A stretch of 8,274 bases of DNA from an uncultured Eubacterium sp. (GTDB taxonomy: Bacteria; Bacillota; Clostridia; Eubacteriales; Eubacteriaceae). The stretch spans positions 1 to 8,274 of the forward strand of contig CACZTE010000156.1 in the NCBI GenBank assembly GCA_902784045.1, in the 5' to 3' direction. The position numbers and the translations under genes are program-made. Shown here piece after piece: positions 1-5,990 of this stretch (positions within the stretch are counted from its first letter, which is position 1; each line of letters starts with the position of its first letter). Under the pieces are notes generated by a model, which was given only the letters and a program-made list of their open reading frames with translations, was not told the origin of the DNA and ran no database searches.

Positions 1-33
1 AAAAAAGAAAGCCGATGCCGACTTTCTTTTTTT
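1..33 (-). terminator. Intrinsic terminator of uppP
   Basis: Read on the minus strand, this lies just past the uppP stop codon. An 8-bp stem (GAAAGTCG paired with CGGCTTTC, one T-G wobble) closes a GCAT tetraloop and is followed by a run of T. Flanking A and T runs lengthen the stem. On the plus strand the inner pairs are broken, so the element suits minus-strand termination. It may continue beyond the window edge. Confidence 0.8.
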
Positions 34-51
34 GTGTTTCTTATTATACGA

Positions 52-900
52 TTATCCGAAAATGAGGAAGTACATCATCATGACGGTACCCAGGCCGATG
101 CGGTACCAGCCGAAAACCTTGAAGTCGTTGGTCTTGATGTAGTTCATCAGGAAGCGGATGGCAAAAATCGATACGACAAAGGCGACGACCATACCGACGA
201 TCAAAAGAATAACATCGCTTGAGAACAACAATTCACGATATTTAACGAGTTTTAAAAGGCTCGCGCCGAACATGGCGGGGATAGCCAGAAAAAAAGTAAA
301 TTCCGCGGCGGTGGTGCGGTCGATACCAATGATTAACGCGGCGATAATCGTAGCGCCGGAACGGGAAGTTCCCGGGAAAAGCGCGGCGATGAGCTGGGCA
401 AAACCGATAAACAATGCTGCCTGATAGGTAATGTCTTTGACATTCGTACAAACCGGTGTGCGATTTTCATTCTTGGTTTCCACAACGATAAAGGCAATCC
501 CAAAGAGGATTAGCATAATGGCTACGCTGATGCCGTTGTAAAAATGTTCCTCAAAAAAATCCTCCAGCGGCAGACCGATGATGATAGCAGGGAGGCTGGC
601 AACAATGATTTTGAGCCAAAGACTGATGGTGTCGCGATCGATGTAATAACCTCGCGGTTCGCCGCCGCGGGAACGGTTGTTTTTCTTGAAGGGCCAGATG
701 CGGTTGAAATAGAGCACGACCACGGCCAAAATGGAGCCGAGTTGAATTACAACGAGGAAAAGATTGAAGAAATCCTCGCTGACGTTCATCTTAAGAAATT
801 CGTTGATTAATATCATATGCCCCGTGCTGGAGACGGGAAGCCATTCGGTGATGCCTTGAACAATGCCGAGGACAACCGATACAAACAGATTATAAAGCAT
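52..900 (-). CDS. uppP: Undecaprenyl-diphosphate phosphatase UppP (BacA family)
   Basis: This integral membrane enzyme removes a phosphate from undecaprenyl diphosphate, recycling the lipid carrier used for peptidoglycan and other envelope glycans; extra copies give bacitracin resistance in known systems. The 282-residue protein has the usual family length. Both family signatures are present: an E/QxxxE motif as QGITE (residues 15-19) leading into LPVSSTGHMI (21-30), and PGTSRSGAT (176-184) with the conserved catalytic Arg180. Seven to eight hydrophobic segments cover most of the chain, with charged loops near 70-92 and 141-157. The ATG is preceded by AAAGGA at 6 bases. The gene appears monocistronic, with a candidate promoter near 976-1004 and a terminator at 1-33. 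No damage is seen. Confidence 0.96.
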   Translation of the reverse strand: MLYNLFVSVVLGIVQGITEWLPVSSTGHMILINEFLKMNVSEDFFNLFLVVIQLGSILAVVVLYFNRIWPFKKNNRSRGGEPRGYYIDRDTISLWLKIIVASLPAIIIGLPLEDFFEEHFYNGISVAIMLILFGIAFIVVETKNENRTPVCTNVKDITYQAALFIGFAQLIAALFPGTSRSGATIIAALIIGIDRTTAAEFTFFLAIPAMFGASLLKLVKYRELLFSSDVILLIVGMVVAFVVSIFAIRFLMNYIKTNDFKVFGWYRIGLGTVMMMYFLIFG

Positions 901-975
901 GTTTTTCCTTTCCGAAAACCGCGTAATCAGCGGCTTTTTGTTTTTTATGAGTATTTGTCTTTTTTATGAATGTTT

Positions 976-1004
976 ATCTTATCACAGATCTGAAAAAGAC
1001 ACAA
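976..1004 (-). promoter_or_regulatory. Candidate promoter of uppP
   Basis: On the minus strand there is TTGTGT (999-1004), a 17-bp spacer, then TAAGAT (976-981), the same -10 hexamer as in the tRNA promoter. The -35 matches only half of the consensus. The implied start near 969 gives a leader of about 70 bases containing the 919-933 hairpin. Assignment is by motif only. Confidence 0.4.
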
Positions 1005-1060
1005 TGTAAAAACAGAAAAAACACCGAAAAAGAGGTGCCGTCACACCGATAACCGTTTTT

Positions 1061-1088
1061 TTGACAAACGCTGTTTTTCGATTATCTT
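1061..1088 (+). promoter_or_regulatory. Promoter-like sequence without an evident gene
   Basis: A perfect TTGACA (1061-1066) is followed after 16 bp by TATCTT (1083-1088), four of six matches to the -10 consensus. No clear gene starts downstream and no terminator is seen before the tRNA gene. It could be an upstream tandem promoter for the tRNA, drive a small RNA, or be chance in AT-rich DNA. Confidence 0.3.
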
Positions 1089-1294
1089 ACTAACAGGCAT
1101 TTTTTAATTCGGGCGATGGTGTTTTTTATTTTAAGGGAGAGGTTCTTTAAAATTTATCATTCGGGTGAAGACACGCATTTTATGAGTTGGGCTAATTGAC
1201 ATAATAATAGTTATTACATCTGTAGTAGCGTGATGTTGATGGATAATATCTGTTTTGATATTGAGGCAGGCGTAATTCTTCTCAGAAATGACCC

Positions 1295-1322
1295 TTGACA
1301 AAACATTTGGTTGTGGTAAGAT
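1295..1322 (+). promoter_or_regulatory. Promoter of tRNA-Val
   Basis: A perfect -35 TTGACA (1295-1300), a 16-bp spacer and TAAGAT (1317-1322) place the start at about 1329, a few bases before the mature tRNA 5' end at 1335. Position and strength fit a dedicated stable-RNA promoter. Confidence 0.75.
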
Positions 1323-1334
1323 ATTAAGCGCAGT

Positions 1335-1410
1335 GATCCCGTAGCTCAGCTGGGAGAGCGCTACCTTCACACGGTAGAAGTCGTTGGTTCGAGTCCAATC
1401 GGGATCACCA
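1335..1410 (+). tRNA. tRNA-Val, anticodon CAC, CCA encoded
   Basis: The 76-base cloverleaf is complete: acceptor GATCCCG with CGGGATC, D stem GCTC with GAGC around an AGCTGGGA loop, anticodon stem CTACC with GGTAG around TTCACAC (anticodon CAC, reading GUG valine codons), variable loop AAGTC, T stem GTTGG with CCAAT (one G-T pair) around TTCGAGT, discriminator A, and encoded CCA. The gene stands alone with its own promoter (1295-1322) and terminator (1437-1461). No second copy of its 3' end is seen in the window, so there is no sign of an integrated element. Confidence 0.97.
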
Positions 1411-1436
1411 TTTATTCGATATTAGATTTAGAAGCA

Positions 1437-1461
1437 GGAAACGCATTGCGTTTCTTTTTTT
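1437..1461 (+). terminator. Intrinsic terminator of the tRNA transcript
   Basis: GAAACGC (1438-1444) pairs perfectly with GCGTTTC (1448-1454) across a three-base ATT loop, followed by seven T (1455-1461). It lies 28 bases past the CCA end, on the same strand as the tRNA. Confidence 0.8.
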
Positions 1462-1519
1462 GATTAGGCCATTTTTATTGTCTATTTGTATTTATAAGCA
1501 TTTTTATCATATATATCAA

Positions 1520-1550
1520 AACAGCCAAGCCTAAAATAGACTCGGCTGTT
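1520..1550 (-). terminator. Probable terminator of the GH13-glgB operon
   Basis: AACAGCC (1520-1526) and GGCTGTT (1544-1550) form a 7-bp stem, extended by two pairs after one mismatch, 25 bases past the glgB stop. On the minus strand the stem ends in TTTT and then AT-rich sequence; the other side is also T-rich, so it may work in both directions. The T run is modest, hence moderate confidence. Confidence 0.55.
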
Positions 1551-1574
1551 CTGTTTTGTTTCATTGACAAACAG

Positions 1575-3650
1575 TTATTTTTTTGCAGCTTTTTTACGGG
1601 GAGATTTTGCTTTTTTGGCAGTGCTGCTTTTTGTTTTTTTAGCGGTAGCAGTTTTCGATTTTTTGGAAGAGGCTGCTTTTGTTTTTTTGGATGACGTTTT
1701 TTTTGTTGGCTTTGGAGCGGGATCGGGAGTTAATGTGTCTCCCGGAAAGGCGAGAATGATGCCTTCAAAGGGGCGCAGATCGTAAGTTAGGCGATAATCA
1801 TAGCCGTCGCAGTCGTGGCGTTCGGTGAGTAGCTCCGGTACATAGCCGATCTCGTCGGGACTGCCGGCACCGGGCAGACTGTCAAAAGTGGAAAATACGC
1901 GGCGATAGGCGCCTTCCACCGGTGCGCCGACGGTGTAGCCCGCATAATGAGTCGCGGAGAAGTTGCACACAACGAGCAGAGCGCCGTCATAATTCCATGG
2001 GTTTCTTCTGATGAAGCTGACAATATTTCTGTCCATGTCGGCGCCGTTGACCCATTCAAAGGTCGTCGGATTTTTGGAGTCTGCGTGGAGAGCCGGATAG
2101 CGGCGATAGACAGCAATAAGGTTTTTGACACATTGAAGGACATCCCGATGGCCGTAATCATCGGCGAGGAACCAGTCGATTTCTTTGTGATAATCCCATT
2201 CGGCGTCCTGGGCGAAATCCTGTCCCATGAAAAGCAGTTTTTTGCCTGGATGGGTAAATTGATAGGTATACAAGGTTTTGACGCCTCCAAGACGGTCCAT
2301 GATGCTGCCCGGCGTTTTGCCTACCATGGATTGTTTGCCGTAGACCACTTCATCATGGCTTAAAACCAGAATGAAGTTTTCGCTGAAGGCGTAATCCACC
2401 GTGTGGGTGAGCTCGTGATGATGCCATTTGCGATAGACCGGATCGTGTCCGATATAACGCAGGGTATCGTTCATCCAGCCCATGTTCCATTTGAACAGAA
2501 AACCCATGCCGCCGTCTTCCGAAGGCACAGTGATGGCGGGTTCCGCCGAGGAGTCTTCCGCAATGAGATAACCAGTGGTTTGATGGCGGACTTCATAATT
2601 GAGCTGTTTTAAGAAGTCGGTGCTTTCCAGGTTGATATTGCCGCCGAAGACGTTGGGACGCCATTCGGCGCGGCTGAAGTTAACATAGATCATCGCCGCG
2701 ACGGCGTCAACGCGAAGGGCGTCGATATGAAATTCGTTGATCCAATAGAAGGCGCTGGAAATCAGGAAGGAGCGCACTTCAGGTTTACCGTGATCAAAGG
2801 CCAGGGTGCCCCATTCGGGGTATTCGGCGCGCAGGGGATCAGCTGATTCGTAAAGGGGCGTGCCGTCAAAATGCGCGAGGGCAAATTCGTCCTTTGGGAA
2901 ATGAGCAGGCACCCAGTCGAGGATGACGCCGATGCCGGCTTTGTGCAGGGTGTCGACAAAATAACGGAAATCATCGGGATTGCCGTGGCGGCTGGTCGGG
3001 GCGAAAAAACCGGTGACCTGATAACCCCAGGATCCGTCAAAGGGATGTTCGCAGACGCCAATGAGTTCCACATGGGTATAACCCATCCAATTGGCGTATT
3101 CGGCCAATTGATCGGCAAGCTCACGATAATTTAAAAAGCCGTCTTCATCGCCGGGGCCGTTATAATGTTTTTTCCAGGAGCCCAGATGAAGCTCATAAAT
3201 GGCCATGGGTTTATCGACAACTTTGCTGTTGTCCCGGGCAGCTTGATAATCGTCGTCTCCCCAGTTGTAATTATCCAGGTTATAAACGATGGATGCGTTG
3301 TCCGGGCGTTTTTCGGCGTAAAAGGCATAAGGGTCGCTTTTATAGCGTCTGACACCGTCGGCACCGGTGACAACATAGCGGTAGGCATCGCCTTGAACGA
3401 CGTAGGGCACGAAACATTCCCAAACACCGCCGTCCCAGGCAGAGCGGCTCATCCATTGCTCGTTTTCCCAGCCGGTTTTGGCTGTGATGACCGAAACGTA
3501 TTGCGCGTGAGGCGCCCATACGTTAAACAGGGTGCCTTCGACGCCGTCTTTTACAGTCGGATGGGCACCGAGTTTTTTGTAGGCCTCATAGTCTGTTCCC
3601 TGATGAAACAGATAGCTGTCCACATCGGAAAAAAAGGAATTATTTGACAT
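1575..3650 (-). CDS. glgB: 1,4-alpha-glucan branching enzyme GlgB with lysine-rich C-terminal tail
   Basis: GlgB cuts alpha-1,4-glucan chains and re-attaches them as alpha-1,6 branches during cytoplasmic glycogen synthesis. The 691-residue protein has an N-terminal CBM48-like beta domain (about 28-120), a GH13 barrel (about 150-520) and a C-terminal beta domain (about 530-637). GH13 motifs are intact: DWVPAHF (245-251), DALRVDAVAAM (310-320, nucleophile Asp315), LIAEDSS (362-368, acid/base Glu365; AED replaces the usual AEE), and SHDEVVYGKQSM (431-442, Asp433). The extra N1 domain of E. coli GlgB is absent. After residue 646 comes an unusual basic tail, annotated separately; without it the length fits short GlgB forms. 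The ATG follows AAGGAGG (3660-3666) by 9 bases. The gene lies 21 bp after the GH13 glycosidase stop, so both are probably co-transcribed. Confidence 0.96.
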   Translation of the reverse strand: MSNNSFFSDVDSYLFHQGTDYEAYKKLGAHPTVKDGVEGTLFNVWAPHAQYVSVITAKTGWENEQWMSRSAWDGGVWECFVPYVVQGDAYRYVVTGADGVRRYKSDPYAFYAEKRPDNASIVYNLDNYNWGDDDYQAARDNSKVVDKPMAIYELHLGSWKKHYNGPGDEDGFLNYRELADQLAEYANWMGYTHVELIGVCEHPFDGSWGYQVTGFFAPTSRHGNPDDFRYFVDTLHKAGIGVILDWVPAHFPKDEFALAHFDGTPLYESADPLRAEYPEWGTLAFDHGKPEVRSFLISSAFYWINEFHIDALRVDAVAAMIYVNFSRAEWRPNVFGGNINLESTDFLKQLNYEVRHQTTGYLIAEDSSAEPAITVPSEDGGMGFLFKWNMGWMNDTLRYIGHDPVYRKWHHHELTHTVDYAFSENFILVLSHDEVVYGKQSMVGKTPGSIMDRLGGVKTLYTYQFTHPGKKLLFMGQDFAQDAEWDYHKEIDWFLADDYGHRDVLQCVKNLIAVYRRYPALHADSKNPTTFEWVNGADMDRNIVSFIRRNPWNYDGALLVVCNFSATHYAGYTVGAPVEGAYRRVFSTFDSLPGAGSPDEIGYVPELLTERHDCDGYDYRLTYDLRPFEGIILAFPGDTLTPDPAPKPTKKTSSKKTKAASSKKSKTATAKKTKSSTAKKAKSPRKKAAKK
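1578..1712 (-). repeat. Eight-residue lysine-rich repeat forming the GlgB tail
   Basis: This encodes residues 647-691 of GlgB. The pattern K-K-x-K followed by four small or polar residues recurs exactly every eight residues: KPTK at 647, KKTK at 655, KKSK at 663, KKTK at 671, KKAK at 679 and KAAK at 687. The tail has 19 Lys, 1 Arg and no acidic residue among 45, the rest being Ala, Ser, Thr and Pro, with one SPRK near the end (683-686). It resembles the tails of histone H1-like proteins and should be disordered. At the DNA level it is a degenerate 24-bp tandem repeat; 18 of 19 lysines are AAA, giving long A runs, the longest being 8 (1697-1704). Confidence 0.9.
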
Positions 3651-3671
3651 CTGTTATTTCCTCCTTAATGA

Positions 3672-5720
3672 TTAATAGGCAAGATAATAGATTTGAGCGC
3701 TTTTTGGCGCAAGGTTTAATTTGAGTTTGCCGGATTGTGCTTGTTTTGTCTCGCTGATGCTGTCATCAAAACCGCAGTCCTGTGTGACAAAAATACGTTT
3801 GACTTGACTGCCGTCCGGAATGCCGGCGTTTAGAACCGGTATGTTTATGTCCTGTGCGCTGTCGGCGTTATTGACGACAACTAGGGCAACACCTTCCAAA
3901 CTGAAACGCGCGAAGGCGATATAGCCGTCGCCTGAAGCTAGAGGTTTAAAGCTTCCGGTTTTAAATACCGGATAATGCTCGCGGAGAGCGGTGAGGGAGC
4001 GGTGAAAATCAATCAGCGATGTGTTTTCACGTCCCCAAGGATAGGTTCTGCGGTTGTCGGGATCGGTCCAGCCGGCCAGTCCCGCTTCGTCACCGTAATA
4101 AATGGTCGGCGCGCCGGGGAGAGTCATAAGCAAAACGACAGCTTCGTAGAAAACCCGCAGATCGATGCCTTCCTCCGCCGCGGCGCTTCCCAGGGTTTCA
4201 AACCTGCCGGGAGTGCCGTTGGTGCGGGTCAAAAACCTGCTGTGATCGTGATTGGAAAGCTCATTCATTGCTGTGCTTAATGATTGGACCGGCAAGCGAC
4301 TCATGGTCTCGCGCAGCGTGTCAAAAAAGGCAGGGCCGTTTTGATAGAGATCATCCCGTTTATAATCGCAGTGTTTTTCCATTCCCGTGAGGAAAAAGCT
4401 GACCGGTTCCATAAACGCGTCGTAGTTCATGACCGTGTCCCATTCGTCGCCTTTCAGCCACTCGGAAGGATCGCCGTAATGCTCGGCGACGATGATCAGA
4501 TCGGGGTTGACGGCTTTGACGCGTTTGCGGAAGGCTTTCCAAAACCTGTGGTTAAAAGACGGGCTGTGTCCGAGATCGGCGGCGACATCAAGACGCCAAC
4601 CGTCAATACGATAAGGCGGACCGGCCCATTTTTCGCCGACCCGAATAATTTTTTCACAAAGCTCGGCAGAGGCTTCGTAATTGAGTTTGGGCAGTGTTAT
4701 AAAATCCCACCAGCATTCATAGCTGCCGTCATCCCGAAAACCAAAATAGGAACGGTAGGGACTTGACGAATCGGAATAAGCGCCGCCGCGATAGATGCCG
4801 GCACAGTTAATCCAACGGTGAAATGAACCGCAGTGATTAAACACGCCGTCTAAAATGACGCGCATGCCCCGATGGTGAACTTCTTCGCAGAAACGAGCGA
4901 AAAAATCGTCGGCGGCTTTTAAGTTTTCTTCTGCTGTCGTTCTGGTAATATAAAGGGAAGCGTGAGCATTGTCGAGGTCGCCTTGTTCAAGCACGTTGCC
5001 TTCATCTTTGGGGATGAGGGCCAGGTGCGGATCGATATGCTCATAATCCTGGGTGTCATAGCCGTGACTAGACGGTGAAACAAAAACAGGATTGAGATAA
5101 ATGACCTGAACGCCCAGGAATTTGAGATAATCAAGCTTATCCAAAACGCCCTGAAGGTCGCCGCCGTAAAAATGTCTGAAATCATTCGACTCAGGCAGTG
5201 TATCCCAGCTTTCGGCGTGAGTGACCATATCACCGTTGTAGCTGTATTCCTGGCTTTTTACATCGTTATCCGGATTGCCGTTGGCGAAACGGTCAGGAAA
5301 AATTTGATACTGCACGGCGCCTTTCGCCCACTCAGGTACATGAAAGCCGGGGATAATTTTGAAAGCGTGGTCAAAATCCGGAGAAGGGTGTCCGTCTGAC
5401 AGAATCGCGCCGGTTTTGGTGTAATGGATGTATTGTCCGTTCCACCCGATAACAAAAGTATAAAATAGGGCGTCGTTTCCGGAACAGCGGATTTTGATCG
5501 CAAACCGGTCGAAGCAACCGTCACTTTCCGCTTTGGTCATGGGATGAAGGCTTCCTTCGGGTCCTTCCATCAGCGAAACATCCGAAAACGCGTCCTTAAG
5601 CGCGCGAATCCCGATGGTCACTTCGTCTCCGGGATCGGGCTCAGCTGGATACCTGAATAACGGGCTTTCATCGCTAAAAATCGATGATAATATGTTGTCA
5701 TGATCGTTTTGATTGGTCAT
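3672..5720 (-). CDS. GH13 alpha-glycosidase, neopullulanase/cyclomaltodextrinase-like
   Basis: Predicted hydrolase (possibly also transglycosylase) of alpha-glucans such as maltodextrins, cyclodextrins or pullulan. The 682-residue protein has no signal peptide, so it should act in the cytoplasm. Residues about 30-125 form a beta-rich N-terminal domain like CBM34; the barrel begins at VQYQIFPDRFANGNP (136-150). GH13 motifs are DGVFNH (291-296), GWRLDVA (374-380, nucleophile Asp378), VAEHYGD (411-417, acid/base Glu413) and SNHDHSRF (489-496, Asp492). LPKLNY (343-348) matches region V of the neopullulanase group, and a C-terminal beta domain starts near 585. AEHYGD differs from the GEIWH often seen in cyclomaltodextrinases, so substrate specificity is open. 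AAGGAG lies 12 bases before the ATG, a rather long spacing, but no better start is seen. It is the first gene of an operon with glgB. Confidence 0.88.
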   Translation of the reverse strand: MTNQNDHDNILSSIFSDESPLFRYPAEPDPGDEVTIGIRALKDAFSDVSLMEGPEGSLHPMTKAESDGCFDRFAIKIRCSGNDALFYTFVIGWNGQYIHYTKTGAILSDGHPSPDFDHAFKIIPGFHVPEWAKGAVQYQIFPDRFANGNPDNDVKSQEYSYNGDMVTHAESWDTLPESNDFRHFYGGDLQGVLDKLDYLKFLGVQVIYLNPVFVSPSSHGYDTQDYEHIDPHLALIPKDEGNVLEQGDLDNAHASLYITRTTAEENLKAADDFFARFCEEVHHRGMRVILDGVFNHCGSFHRWINCAGIYRGGAYSDSSSPYRSYFGFRDDGSYECWWDFITLPKLNYEASAELCEKIIRVGEKWAGPPYRIDGWRLDVAADLGHSPSFNHRFWKAFRKRVKAVNPDLIIVAEHYGDPSEWLKGDEWDTVMNYDAFMEPVSFFLTGMEKHCDYKRDDLYQNGPAFFDTLRETMSRLPVQSLSTAMNELSNHDHSRFLTRTNGTPGRFETLGSAAAEEGIDLRVFYEAVVLLMTLPGAPTIYYGDEAGLAGWTDPDNRRTYPWGRENTSLIDFHRSLTALREHYPVFKTGSFKPLASGDGYIAFARFSLEGVALVVVNNADSAQDINIPVLNAGIPDGSQVKRIFVTQDCGFDDSISETKQAQSGKLKLNLAPKSAQIYYLAY

Positions 5721-5742
5721 GATGGATGTCTACTCCTTGTTC

Positions 5743-5805
5743 AGCCTTCCTGCAAAGGCGGAGGGCATGGATTATTCACATTCATCCGCAGCGGAGGCTT
5801 TTTTT
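5743..5805. other. Inverted-repeat structure in the GH13 leader region
   Basis: AGCCTTCC (5743-5750) pairs with GGAGGCT (5793-5799) with one bulge, and GCGGA (5758-5762) with TCCGC (5785-5789) inside it. On the plus strand seven T follow directly (5799-5805), so it looks like a terminator for leftward-gene antisense transcription. On the minus strand the same sequence is part of the 5' leader of the GH13 gene, where GCCTT/AAGGC can also form a small hairpin just before the ribosome binding site. Its function is not known. Confidence 0.4.
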
Positions 5806-5843
5806 CAGTATATCCAAAAAGGCCGTCGTTTTCAACATTAAAT

Positions 5844-5871
5844 ATTTTATCTTTACAACAACAATTTACAA
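5844..5871 (-). promoter_or_regulatory. Candidate promoter of the GH13-glgB operon
   Basis: On the minus strand TTGTAA (5866-5871, four of six matches) is followed after 16 bp by TAAAAT (5844-5849, five of six). The implied start near 5837 gives a leader of about 115 bases. It shares bases with the divergent plus-strand promoter at 5852-5880. Confidence 0.5.
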
Positions 5872-5880
5872 TGTTATTAT
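5852..5880 (+). promoter_or_regulatory. Promoter of the scaffold/GGGtGRT operon
   Basis: TTTACA (5852-5857) and TATTAT (5875-5880), each five of six to consensus, are separated by an ideal 17 bp, with an extended -10 TG at 5872-5873. The start would be near 5887, leaving a leader of about 104 bases before the GTG at 5991. Confidence 0.65.
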
Positions 5881-5902
5881 CAAAAAACAGGGTAAAGTGA
5901 GA

Positions 5903-5956
5903 TTTCCGCAGGGTGTCATCTAACTGATAAAACGGTTGACGCCTTTTGTTCGGAAA
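5903..5956 (+). ncRNA. Structured 5' leader of the scaffold operon
   Basis: Two nested helices can form in the leader RNA. The outer one pairs TTTCCG (5903-5908) with CGGAAA (5951-5956). The inner one pairs GGTGTCA (5912-5918) with TGACGCC (5937-5943, one wobble) around an 18-base loop. TTTTGTT follows the inner helix directly, so it could act as a weak terminator. The ribosome binding site (5979-5985) is downstream and outside. No known riboswitch class was recognised. Confidence 0.35.
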
Positions 5957-5990
5957 AACCCACTTAGATGTTTTCATGAAGGAGGAAACT

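Larger units (their letters stand above)
901..1334. other. Non-coding region between uppP and the tRNA gene
   Basis: About 430 AT-rich bases with no convincing gene. Contents: the uppP ribosome binding site and leader; a CCGC/GCGG hairpin with a 7-base loop at 919-933, followed on the plus strand by T-rich sequence (935-946); a candidate minus-strand uppP promoter; and three plus-strand TTGACA hexamers at 1061, 1196 and 1295. The last belongs to the tRNA promoter, and the first has a partial -10 at 16 bp. The only small reading frame with a nearby promoter (ATG 1116, 27 codons) lacks a good ribosome binding site. Confidence 0.6.

Noticed and set aside
915..946. CCGC/GCGG hairpin with T-rich flank before uppP read as a terminator
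   Set aside because: The T run is on the plus strand, where no gene ends here, and the GC stem is only 4 bp; it is more likely a chance or leader hairpin.
1116..1199. 27-codon plus-strand small open frame downstream of the 1061-1088 promoter-like sequence
   Set aside because: No purine-rich ribosome binding site precedes the ATG and the peptide resembles nothing I recognise; chance is the simpler explanation.
1131..1370. Minus-strand 79-codon open frame
   Set aside because: It overlaps the tRNA-Val gene, has no ribosome binding site or recognisable family, and lies in AT-rich intergenic DNA.
1335..1410. tRNA gene as an integration site for a mobile element
   Set aside because: No direct repeat of the tRNA 3' end, integrase or other mobility gene was seen in the window.
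1564..1785. Plus-strand open frame encoding a very hydrophobic, Phe/Val/Ala-rich peptide
   Set aside because: It is the complement of the AAA-rich GlgB tail; complementary T-rich codons read as Phe, Val and Leu. The GlgB frame is clearly the real one.
5820..5836. Possible catabolite-repression (cre) site next to the GH13 operon start
   Set aside because: One half matches well (TTGAAAACG on the minus strand) but the other half deviates at four positions, too many for a confident CcpA operator.
5946..5990. Upstream TTG (5946) or ATG (5976) start for the scaffold gene
   Set aside because: Neither has a ribosome binding site, and the AAGGAGG at 5979-5985 is ideally placed for GTG 5991. The extra residues do not resemble the family's N-terminus.
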